This document shows, one piece after another, positions 26,754 to 34,022 of a DNA stretch of 35,022 nt. Origin of the DNA: an uncultured Lachnospiraceae bacterium (GTDB lineage: Bacteria; Bacillota; Clostridia; Lachnospirales; Lachnospiraceae); the NCBI GenBank assembly GCA_945864145.1, contig CAMBAN010000019.1:1-35022 (forward strand), in the 5' to 3' direction. The notes beneath the pieces are model-generated. The model worked only from the letters and a program-made list of their open reading frames with translations. It was not told where the DNA came from and did not search any database. Within the stretch, counting starts at the first letter, position 1. Each line of letters starts with the position of its first letter. A program made the translations under genes and the position numbers.

Positions 26754-28385
26754 ATGAAAAGATATGCAGGTCTTACCATAGGACCAATTATAGAAACCAT
26801 GTCCTATACATCGACTCCTACAGGCTTGTGGGCAGCCAGTTTCTTTTTCTCTTCCATTACCAGGGATTTATATGAAGAGTTAAAGAAGAAAGAGTATCAG
26901 GTTTTAACAGTACCGGAGCAGGTGCAGTGTGAAGTAAAGGGGATTGGTCAGTATCATGACCGTATTTACGCAGTAACGCCGGAAAACAAGAGTGATTTGG
27001 AAATTGCAAATGAAATAAAAAGCGTAATTGGTAAAGTAATTGAAATAAGAGCAAAAGAGATATATACTGCGCTTTCTGAGGAAAAACAGACTAATCTGGA
27101 CGATGTTATAGAGTGTTTAAAGTCATATTTGCAGATTCATTTTGTTTTGCTGTATGTAGAGGACACACAGATATTGGCAAAAACCTTGGCAGATGCATTG
27201 GACTCTCTGGAAAATTGCCAATCTACCGTAGGCAATCTGAGTCAAAATTATCTTGTGCGTATGTTAACGGGTAAAAGAGATAATGCTAACTGCTATATAA
27301 AAAATTATGAGCCATTTCAAGACGCCGAGATGCTCCATGAGAAAAAGGATGCAGAGCAAAATATAAAAATAAAGGATTTACATACCATTGCAAAAAATGA
27401 AAATGCATGGCAAGTTCATGGAACACATGTGTCCAAGAAGTTGCAAAACTATTTTGCAATTATCCAGGCTGATGGGGATGGCATGGGAAAAATTGTAAAT
27501 GCAGACCTGACAGGACAGGAAAACCAACAGATAACACTTGAAGATCAGGAAAACAGAATTCAAATGTTCTCAAAACTTTGCATGCAGTATACATCAGATG
27601 CTTCGAAACTGATACGAGATTATCAAGGAGTTGTCATTTATGCAGGTGGTGATGATTTGTTGTTTCTGGCGCCTATCATAAGAGAAAATGGGAATATTTG
27701 GACGTTGTGTCAGGAAATCGGGAAAAAATTCAATGATATTTTCAACCCGGCATACAATAAAGAAGCAGGGACAATTGTAAAAGAAAATCAGGTGCCAAGT
27801 ATTTCCTTTGGTGTATCTGTAAATTATTACAAGTTCCCGTTGTATGAGGCTTTTGAGGATGCAAGAAATTTATTATTTGGAACAGCTAAGAATTTTGGCG
27901 CAAAAAATAACTTTGCCATATCAGTACATAAAGCAAGTGGACAAACAGCCGGTTATGTATGTCGTATGGAAACAATTGGAACGTCAAAGGATACTCTTTT
28001 TGAAGAATTAATTGCATATAATAACCTTCTGATACAGGGAGAGGGAGGAGATGCTCAGGAGAGCAACCAGATGATGCATTCTTTGCTCTACCATATTGAG
28101 AATAAAAAAGAACTATGCAAACTTGCTTTTCATGATAAGGAAAAAAGGGATAAATTTTTTGTAAATGTATTTGACAGTGCGATGCAGGAAAAGTATAGAA
28201 ACTACATAAACACAATCAATGCACTTACAGGGAAAATAGCAGCTGTGGTGACAGAGAAAACATCAGAAAAAGATGAGAAGATTTCCTCTCTGAACGGAGA
28301 AAATTCTGACGTAGGAGAGAAAGTAGTCAATGTACTGATAAGTATTTTACGCACATCGAAATTTTTGGTGGAAGAGAGGGAATAG
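26754..28385 (+). CDS. cas10: Cas10/Cmr2 cyclase-type subunit without HD domain
   Basis: A 543-residue large subunit. It starts directly with ITIGPI-type sequence (GLTIGPIIETMSYTSTPTGLWAASFFFSSITRDLYEEL) and lacks any N-terminal HD nuclease domain. The palm (polymerase/cyclase) domain is intact: IIQADGDGMGK (Asp240, Asp242) and YAGGDDLLFL (GGDD at 298-301). The later SISFGVSV...ARNLLFGTAK segment is also typical. It should make a nucleotide second messenger when the complex binds target RNA, but not cut DNA. HD-less Cmr2 with a CorA partner is known in Bacteroides fragilis, where the product is SAM-AMP; the same here is inferred. One base separates it from cmr1. Confidence 0.92.
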   Translation: MKRYAGLTIGPIIETMSYTSTPTGLWAASFFFSSITRDLYEELKKKEYQVLTVPEQVQCEVKGIGQYHDRIYAVTPENKSDLEIANEIKSVIGKVIEIRAKEIYTALSEEKQTNLDDVIECLKSYLQIHFVLLYVEDTQILAKTLADALDSLENCQSTVGNLSQNYLVRMLTGKRDNANCYIKNYEPFQDAEMLHEKKDAEQNIKIKDLHTIAKNENAWQVHGTHVSKKLQNYFAIIQADGDGMGKIVNADLTGQENQQITLEDQENRIQMFSKLCMQYTSDASKLIRDYQGVVIYAGGDDLLFLAPIIRENGNIWTLCQEIGKKFNDIFNPAYNKEAGTIVKENQVPSISFGVSVNYYKFPLYEAFEDARNLLFGTAKNFGAKNNFAISVHKASGQTAGYVCRMETIGTSKDTLFEELIAYNNLLIQGEGGDAQESNQMMHSLLYHIENKKELCKLAFHDKEKRDKFFVNVFDSAMQEKYRNYINTINALTGKIAAVVTEKTSEKDEKISSLNGENSDVGEKVVNVLISILRTSKFLVEERE

Positions 28386-28388
28386 CCT

Positions 28389-29486
28389 ATGGAGATTCAA
28401 TATTTTTGCAGATTGACACCTCTTGGAGAGTATTTTTTAGGAGGAGAGAAAACATTTGATTTTGGTAATGCAAAAGCAGATTCCAAAAACAATTATTTCA
28501 TTCATTCTGAAGAAGAAATTAGTCAGGCAACAGTTTTAGGAATGCTTCGTTTTGTCATGTTGAAGAAGAATCAGTTGTTAAGTGATGGCTGGAAAGATCA
28601 GAGCAAAGTGCAGGAGCAGAATGCTTTGATTGGAAAGACTGGTTTTAGTATCAATGAGAACCAGAATACATTATGTGATTATGGAAAGTTAAAAAGTATT
28701 TCCCCTGTTTTAGTTTATCAGGGTGAAAAAGCTTTGGTACATATGCCACTTAACCATAAGGTATATAAAGTAAATAATGAAGAAAAACAGAAAAACCAAA
28801 AATATACACCATTTCGTATGAAGGAGGCAGGATATTCAGATATCGGAGAGATGACCTGGCTTCCAGAGGATTTTGTGGCAAAGGATGGATTATCCTATGA
28901 TTATATGCAGCCTGAGGATAAGACGATAGTTGAAAAAGGTGCTGTTTTTCAGAAACAAAACAGAACGAGGGTTTCTAAGGTCTCACAGGAAGATGGTTTT
29001 TTCAAAAAAACATATCAATTTTTAGGAAAAGGATATTCTTTTGGCTTTTATGCCACCATGGAAGAGGATTGGTGTAAGGAAGAAGAGATAACAGATGAAA
29101 TAGTTTATCTGGGACAGGAAAAATCAGCTTTTCTATTAAGCTTTGAAAAAAAGGAACAGACTGACTTGTTTGCAGCATGGGATGACAACACAGATAAGGC
29201 ATACCAGATTTACTATACTTTGTCTGATACCTATCTGGCAAATTTTGCAGAAATCAAAGAGACGCTCTGTTATGGAATCATCGATAAAAAATCCTATCGA
29301 TTTCTGACAAAAAAAGCAGGAGCAGACTATGTTTGCAGCAGAAAAATGAGCGAACGTTTCCAATTTGTAAAAGCGGGAAGTATATTTTATGTGCGAAAAG
29401 AAAGGGAACAGGATTTCATCCGGGCACTTTCGATGAATCAGTTACAACAAATTGGATTTAATTATGTAAGAAAGATGGGAGATTAA
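28389..29486 (+). CDS. cmr3: Type III-B RAMP protein Cmr3
   Basis: A 365-residue RAMP protein. It has the N-terminal LTPLGEYFLGGEKTFDFG, the ATVLGMLRFVML helix, MTWLPEDF, and a glycine-rich GKGYSFGFYATMEED. Cmr3 binds the 5' handle of the crRNA and contacts Cas10 at the base of the complex. It starts three bases after cas10 with GAGGGA upstream. Confidence 0.88.
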   Translation: MEIQYFCRLTPLGEYFLGGEKTFDFGNAKADSKNNYFIHSEEEISQATVLGMLRFVMLKKNQLLSDGWKDQSKVQEQNALIGKTGFSINENQNTLCDYGKLKSISPVLVYQGEKALVHMPLNHKVYKVNNEEKQKNQKYTPFRMKEAGYSDIGEMTWLPEDFVAKDGLSYDYMQPEDKTIVEKGAVFQKQNRTRVSKVSQEDGFFKKTYQFLGKGYSFGFYATMEEDWCKEEEITDEIVYLGQEKSAFLLSFEKKEQTDLFAAWDDNTDKAYQIYYTLSDTYLANFAEIKETLCYGIIDKKSYRFLTKKAGADYVCSRKMSERFQFVKAGSIFYVRKEREQDFIRALSMNQLQQIGFNYVRKMGD

Positions 29487-29488
29487 CT

Positions 29489-30316
29489 ATGGAAGCAAAT
29501 TTTTATACAATCAAATGTATCACAAATATGCATATGGGAAGTGGAGACATTAACTTTAACATTATAGATAACGAAGTGCAAAGAGATCCTGTTACCGGAT
29601 TACCTACTATGTTTTCATCCGGAATCAAAGGGGCATTGAGAGAGCACTTTGGCAATGGCAATTGTGAAAAGGTAGTGGATATTTTTGGAAGCGATATTAT
29701 GGAGTCAAATAAAGAGAATAAGGGAAAAAGTGAACCGGGAAAATTAAAGTTTTTATCAGGCTATTTACTGTTTTTGCCGGTAAGAGCATCTAAGGGGGAT
29801 CAGGCCTATTATTTGGTAACTACAAAAGAAATCCTTTCCCAGTTTGATGTTTTATATCAGTCAATTATGGGGAAAACTGTTTTTGGTAACCTATTACAAT
29901 TGCTTCAGCCAAAGACTACCTATGCTCCCGAAGGCGCAGAAGTAGATGGCTTAAAGAGTAAAAATGAAAAAATACCAGCAGAGCTAAAGAGTATATTCGT
30001 GAAGCTTGCAGGGGCAGAAAATGCAGACAGAATCATGATAATGGAAGAAGAACTTGTAAAGAAAATCAATCTCCCTATTCTTGCAAGAAACCAGCTAGAT
30101 AATGGAATCAGTAAGAATCTCTGGTATGAGGAGGTTGTGCCACACGAAGCTATTTTCTTTACTGCTGTTTTAGCAGATGGAACAGCTTCAGGACATGATG
30201 CATTAAAGTGCTTTGATCAGTATATCGCTGATGGAAATGGTAACTCCCTTGTTCAGTTTGGAGGAAATGCTTCTATTGGGTATGGTTTGACCAAGATTTC
30301 AAAGGTGGAGGTATAA
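29489..30316 (+). CDS. cmr4: Type III-B backbone RAMP protein Cmr4
   Basis: A 275-residue backbone subunit. Family features are CITNMHMGSGD, the block NIIDNEVQRDPVTGLPTMFSSGIKGALREHF and the C-terminal GGNASIGYGLTKI. Asp27 (IIDNEVQRD) aligns with the Asp that cuts target RNA at 6-base steps in known Cmr4 proteins, so target RNA cleavage should be intact. It starts two bases after cmr3. Confidence 0.93.
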   Translation: MEANFYTIKCITNMHMGSGDINFNIIDNEVQRDPVTGLPTMFSSGIKGALREHFGNGNCEKVVDIFGSDIMESNKENKGKSEPGKLKFLSGYLLFLPVRASKGDQAYYLVTTKEILSQFDVLYQSIMGKTVFGNLLQLLQPKTTYAPEGAEVDGLKSKNEKIPAELKSIFVKLAGAENADRIMIMEEELVKKINLPILARNQLDNGISKNLWYEEVVPHEAIFFTAVLADGTASGHDALKCFDQYIADGNGNSLVQFGGNASIGYGLTKISKVEV

Positions 30317-30319
30317 GCG

Positions 30320-30715
30320 ATGGATAAGAGAGCTGTAGAAAGTTATATGCATATAGCAGATGAGGTAATTAATGAGCTGCTTGCTGATGAAATAAATGCG
30401 AATAAGATAAGAAAGAAAAATGAAGAAAATGAAGAAAATGAAGATAAAAACGAGCTGGAGAAGATTCAAGATAAGTTGTCTGCATTTGGTGCAACTGTGA
30501 TTATGAGTGGCCGGGGATCTGCGTTAGCATATTACGAGAAAAAAGATGTAAAGGTAAAAAAACTTTTAGAAAAGATGTATGAGAATGATACTGATAAGAA
30601 ATCGGAAATCGATGGACTCTTTGAATTTGATAAAAAGGAAAATGAAGAGGAACTAAAGGAATTGATTATTAATTATGCTATCAGTCTGAAGTTAGTTTTG
30701 AATTTATACATATAG
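30320..30715 (+). CDS. cmr5: Type III-B small subunit Cmr5
   Basis: A 131-residue helical protein in the cmr5 position. It has the family's N-terminal helix (AVESYMHIADEVINELL), the SAFGATVIMSGRGSALAYYEKK segment and a C-terminal helix. Residues about 33-50 are an Asn/Glu/Lys-rich insert (NEENEENEDKNE) encoded by a 9-base repeat. Cmr5 lines the inner side of the filament. GGAGG lies eight bases before the ATG. Confidence 0.88.
   Translation: MDKRAVESYMHIADEVINELLADEINANKIRKKNEENEENEDKNELEKIQDKLSAFGATVIMSGRGSALAYYEKKDVKVKKLLEKMYENDTDKKSEIDGLFEFDKKENEEELKELIINYAISLKLVLNLYI
30416..30450 (+). repeat. 9-base tandem repeat inside cmr5
   Basis: Two to three copies of an AATGAAGAA-like unit encode NEENEENED. 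It keeps the reading frame and mirrors the low-complexity insert in cmr1. Confidence 0.55.
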
Positions 30716-30725
30716 AAAGGACTTC

Positions 30726-31550
30726 ATGTTTATGATTTCAAAAAATATGAATTATGCTTTTCAGGTAGAATATCAGGAACAGGCGGTACAGGGTAACATC
30801 AATAATAAGAAACTTATAAACGTACTAAATGAGCAAGCCGGATCCATTACTACATGGGGCAAGCAACATGTGAAAGCGCTTACTTCTGCTACCACACAAA
30901 AGTTGTTTTTCAAGACACAGTATCCGGGTGTGCTGATTGGAACAGGGTATCCGCATGAGACAGGGAAAGCAACAGGAGAGATTCAGGTTGGATTTAGCTT
31001 CGATTATGTAACAGGAGCACCATATTATCCGGGCAGTTCTTTAAAGGGTGTGATTAGAAGCACTATTGACAAGGCTATCAGTAGTGATGAGAAAGAAATG
31101 TATCTGTGCTATATCCATGACGTTTTAAACGAAATGGGACCGAAATATGTTAGTGAAAGCACTTTACGAAAATTTGTGGAACTTACATTTGGAAATGAAA
31201 AAAAATCAGATAAGGCAATAGAAGGCATCGATATCTTTTATGGAGGCTTCATCGTGGGTTATAAAAATGATATCATAGGAATAGACTCACTTGCTCCGCA
31301 TGGAACTGATCTTACGAAAGCACCTACACCGATTGCAATGCTTCGCATTATGCCGGATGTGAATATTGTCTTTGCAATAGATATCAGAAATAGTGACAGT
31401 CTGGATCAATTGGGATTCACCAAAGAAGTGCGATGTAATTTGTATCGTAAAATATTAGAAGATTTTGGAATCGGTGCAAAACGTAATGTAGGATATGGCA
31501 ATCTGCTTTTGGATGAAAAATTCCAGTATAAAGAGAAAAAGAATAAATAA
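30726..31550 (+). CDS. cmr6: Type III-B RAMP protein Cmr6
   Basis: A 274-residue RAMP protein. It has LIGTGYPHETG, the block YVTGAPYYPGSSLKGVIRSTI, FYGGFIVG, and the glycine-rich C-terminal loop FGIGAKRNVGYGNLLL. It occupies the head region with Cmr1. The ATG at 30726 has AAAGG about five bases upstream and lies ten bases after cmr5; ATG at 30732 is a close alternative. Confidence 0.92.
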   Translation: MFMISKNMNYAFQVEYQEQAVQGNINNKKLINVLNEQAGSITTWGKQHVKALTSATTQKLFFKTQYPGVLIGTGYPHETGKATGEIQVGFSFDYVTGAPYYPGSSLKGVIRSTIDKAISSDEKEMYLCYIHDVLNEMGPKYVSESTLRKFVELTFGNEKKSDKAIEGIDIFYGGFIVGYKNDIIGIDSLAPHGTDLTKAPTPIAMLRIMPDVNIVFAIDIRNSDSLDQLGFTKEVRCNLYRKILEDFGIGAKRNVGYGNLLLDEKFQYKEKKNK

Positions 31551-31567
31551 TTAGGAATGGTGATTTT

Positions 31568-32302
31568 ATGCAGATAAAGCTAATTATAAGAAATGAAAAA
31601 CCATGCCGGTTGCCGATTTCCTACCATCACATACAACAATCTGCAATTTATCACTTGTTGAGAGAGACTCCTATTGCAGGTGATTTGCACGACCATGGTG
31701 CAACCTATGGAAAAAGAACGTATAAGCTGTTTACCTTTGGACCGTTGATGGGGAAATATGAGATTGTTGAAAAAAATATTATTTTTCAGGAAGAAATACG
31801 TTGGGAAATCAGAAGTGACGACAGACAGGTTATAATGGTACTTTATGAAAAAATACGGCAAGAGGGCTTAGTATTGGGAGAGAATGTACTGAAAAATGTT
31901 GATGTAATGATACAGGATGACAGGATAGAAGAGGATAGCGTTTATATTAAAATGATTTCATCTATTTGTGTCTATTCCACCAATCCGGATACAAAAAAAA
32001 CGTATTTCTATTCACCACAGGAGAAAGAATTTTCCAAGGCTGTACAGGACAATTTCCAGCGAAAGTATACTGCCGGATATATGGTAGAACCTGAACACGA
32101 AATACACATAGAACCTGTTAAAGTGACTCCCAAAGATAAATATTTGACAAAATACAAAGGTTTCTACATCAATGGTTGGAAAGGAATTTATAAATTATCC
32201 GGTCAGAGGAAATATTTAGATTTCTTGTATCAAACAGGAATCGGCGCCAAGAATTCACAGGGATTCGGTATGTTCGAAGTAATTCCAAAAGAGCAGATTT
32301 AA
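31568..32302 (+). CDS. cas6: CRISPR RNA endonuclease Cas6
   Basis: A 244-residue two-ferredoxin RAMP. The N-terminal LPISYHHIQQSAIYHLL and LHDHGATYGKRTYKLFTFGPLMG match Cas6; His41 in LHDHG is a candidate catalytic residue. The C-terminal glycine-rich loop is GIGAKNSQGFGMFEV. It should cut the array transcript within each repeat to leave an 8-base handle. It is the last gene of the operon and lies directly upstream of the array. Confidence 0.92.
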   Translation: MQIKLIIRNEKPCRLPISYHHIQQSAIYHLLRETPIAGDLHDHGATYGKRTYKLFTFGPLMGKYEIVEKNIIFQEEIRWEIRSDDRQVIMVLYEKIRQEGLVLGENVLKNVDVMIQDDRIEEDSVYIKMISSICVYSTNPDTKKTYFYSPQEKEFSKAVQDNFQRKYTAGYMVEPEHEIHIEPVKVTPKDKYLTKYKGFYINGWKGIYKLSGQRKYLDFLYQTGIGAKNSQGFGMFEVIPKEQI

Positions 32303-32598
32303 TTCCGATAAAAAGTCGGTCAACCTATTTGTACAGTTTATTTGCAAAGTTTCCGCATTTTTCAAGGGTTTAAGAGATAACCCATCGATATAAAAGATGT
32401 AAAAAGAATAAAAAACTGTAAATAAATCTATTTTTAGATTGGAAAAGTCGGTCGATATAAAGTCTATTCTTCATTTTTTAAAGAACACTGATATTATGCA
32501 TAGTTAAAGATTTATATTAAAATAGATTGACCGAAAATACGGTATCGTTTTATACTATTAATAAGAAATTGTTATCTTACAACCCAGTAAATACGGTT
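32303..32598 (+). promoter_or_regulatory. CRISPR leader region
   Basis: A 296-base AT-rich non-coding stretch between cas6 and the first repeat. It carries AAAAGTCGGTC twice (32311-32321 and 32443-32453), and a 14-base inverted pair CGGTCAACCTATTT (32317-32330) and its near-complement at 32520-32533 (13 of 14 match). A short GGGTT/AACCC hairpin lies at 32366-32383. No gene is seen in it. Confidence 0.65.
32527..32556 (+). promoter_or_regulatory. Predicted promoter of the CRISPR array
   Basis: TTGACC (32527-32532), 18-base spacer, TATACT (32551-32556), about 43 bases before the first repeat. The -35 box lies inside the inverted CGGTCAA motif of the leader. Confidence 0.55.
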
Positions 32599-33027
32599 GT
32601 GTACTTTACCTATGAGGAATTGATACGTTTCTCCTGCCTCAAGTTTTAGTAAACTTGTTAATGGAGTGTACTTTACCTATGAGGAATTGATACTTCTCAA
32701 TCATGGCCTTCAATGCATCTTTATTATTAAGAAGTGTACTTTACCTATGAGGAATTGATACTCCCTTAGAAATTAATTCTGACTCCATCTTTAATTTTGT
32801 GTACTTTACCTATGAGGAATTGATACTCCATCAAAAAGATAGGTATCGAAATAAACATGTCCTAAATCTGTGTACTTTACCTATGAGGAATTGATACATT
32901 ATAAATCTTTTAAATAAACATAATTCATATTTGGTGTACTTTACCTATGAGGAATTGATACGTTATATGAATTTTTTCACCCATAACTTCACTACAAACG
33001 TGTACTTTACCTATGAGGAATTGAAGA
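32599..33027 (+). CRISPR. CRISPR array, 7 repeats of 28 bp and 6 spacers
   Basis: Repeats begin GTGTACTTTACCTATGAGG and end AATTGATAC. Positions: 32599-32626, 32666-32693, 32734-32761, 32799-32826, 32870-32897, 32934-32961 and 33000-33027. The first six are identical; the last keeps 25 bases and then diverges (TAC replaced by AGA), which marks the trailer end and sets transcription on the + strand. Spacers are 39, 40, 37, 43, 36 and 38 bp. The last eight repeat bases, ATTGATAC, would be the crRNA 5' handle, close to the ATTGAAAC type common in type III systems. Confidence 0.98.
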
Positions 33028-33074
33028 AAAGAGCATTGTCTTTACCATATAGCTATGTTGAAATTTACTGTTAG

Positions 33075-33104
33075 AGCATCCACTTTGTAGTGGGTGCTTT
33101 TTTT
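33075..33104 (+). terminator. CRISPR array terminator
   Basis: AGCATCCACT (33075-33084) pairs with AGTGGGTGCT (33089-33098) through one G-U pair, followed by a T run to 33104. It ends the array transcript. The stretch 33105-33218 up to the next promoter has no gene. Confidence 0.85.
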
Positions 33105-33218
33105 GGGATATTTTTTTGAGGGTTTTGGTTTTGTATAGGAATTGACCTAATAGAAGCGCGAAAGCATCTGACAAACTGCATATAATTAGTTGCAATTGCA
33201 TATAAAAACAAAAAAATA

Positions 33219-33247
33219 TTGTTTAAACACATAATTAACAGTATAAT
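33219..33247 (+). promoter_or_regulatory. Predicted promoter of the membrane-protein gene
   Basis: TTGTTT (33219-33224), a 17-base spacer and TATAAT (33242-33247), about 52 bases before the ATG at 33299. Confidence 0.55.
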
Positions 33248-33298
33248 TAAATTGAAATATGCAGAAAAAAGTATTTTTATGAAAAAGGAGATAGTATT

Positions 33299-33916
33299 AT
33301 GAACAATCCAATTAAAAATCAATTTCAAAAAGTTTACAACGAAACAGGGAAAAAGCCTTTTACTTTCCTCAATTGCTTCCTCACTATTTTTCTTCCAATA
33401 ATCATTTTTATTGCTAGTTGTTACTTGTTTGGCAGCAGCGATGACATACCAGCTTTTTTTGCTGCCAATATTCTGGGATTAGTTGTCGGCTGGGGAATTA
33501 ATCTGGCTCTGTTATGGAAATCATTTCAAAAACAGGGAATCTCTCTTTTCTTTTTAAATATTTTAGCATCCATAGCATTTTTCTGTTCCTTTGTTATATG
33601 GCCTTTAATAAAATTAAGTTATAGAGCATCACAAGCTATTGTACAAGCTAATTTAGGCAATACAACCGGAAGTGTGAATGCATCAAAAAGAGCCGGCGCA
33701 ACAAAAGGACGCATGTCAGCACTGAATTGGTTTGAATATAATGGAGATGTTTGGGAGAATGAAAAAGAAGTCATGCCTGAGGAAGATACGACATATTCAG
33801 CAGATGAAGGCGCTTACTCTTCTGAGCAAAATCAAAAAGCGCAAAGCCATGGATATAGAAATGGTAAAGAAGCTGAACTATCCGGTCGTAGATGGAATGG
33901 TTTTGACTGGATATAA
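33299..33916 (+). CDS. Hypothetical membrane protein
   Basis: A 205-residue protein I do not recognise. Three membrane segments are clear at about residues 22-44 (FLNCFLTIFLPIIIFIASCYLF), 52-73 (AFFAANILGLVVGWGINLALLW) and 80-102 (ISLFFLNILASIAFFCSFVIWPL). A polar, acidic C-terminal half follows, ending in RRWNGFDWI. A strong AAGGAG lies eight bases before the ATG. It has its own promoter and terminator, so it is probably not part of the CRISPR operon, although it directly follows the array. Confidence 0.75.
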   Translation: MNNPIKNQFQKVYNETGKKPFTFLNCFLTIFLPIIIFIASCYLFGSSDDIPAFFAANILGLVVGWGINLALLWKSFQKQGISLFFLNILASIAFFCSFVIWPLIKLSYRASQAIVQANLGNTTGSVNASKRAGATKGRMSALNWFEYNGDVWENEKEVMPEEDTTYSADEGAYSSEQNQKAQSHGYRNGKEAELSGRRWNGFDWI

Positions 33917-33950
33917 TTACATAGACAGCAATGAAAGCTTACAGAGACAT

Positions 33951-33977
33951 AAAAGACTAGGCATTGCTTAGTCTTTT
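33951..33977 (+). terminator. Terminator after the membrane-protein gene
   Basis: AAAAGACTA (33951-33959) pairs with TAGTCTTTT (33969-33977); the GC and GC bases in the loop may extend the stem. A T-rich stretch follows. Confidence 0.7.
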
Positions 33978-33997
33978 CCTTTGTTATTTGTGCCGCC

Positions 33998-34021
33998 GCT
34001 TGGCGGCGGAATGGGGATTAG
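33998..34021 (+). repeat. 24-bp dispersed repeat, copy 2
   Basis: GCTTGGCGGCGGAATGG followed by GGATTAG, matching 617-640 at 23 of 24 positions. In this copy CCGCC just upstream (33993-33997) can pair with GGCGG to form a hairpin. It ends one base before the ATG of the TPR gene and supplies its GGGGA ribosome site. Confidence 0.6.
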
Positions 34022-34022
34022 T

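Noticed and set aside
32311-32533. Leader inverted repeats as ends of a small transposable element (MITE)
   Set aside because: The 14-base arms are not flanked by a clear target-site duplication, and the distal copy forms part of a plausible array promoter; regulatory motifs explain them better.
32627-32999. Spacers targeting sequences inside this window
   Set aside because: Reading the spacers against the window by eye gave no match; a proper alignment was not possible here.
33007-33328. Minus-strand open frames after the CRISPR array
   Set aside because: They cross the last repeat, the array terminator and the next promoter, and have no recognisable protein features.
33299-33916. Membrane protein after the array as a CRISPR effector
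   Set aside because: It has its own promoter and terminator, is separated from the array by a terminator, and shows no signalling-nucleotide sensor domain.
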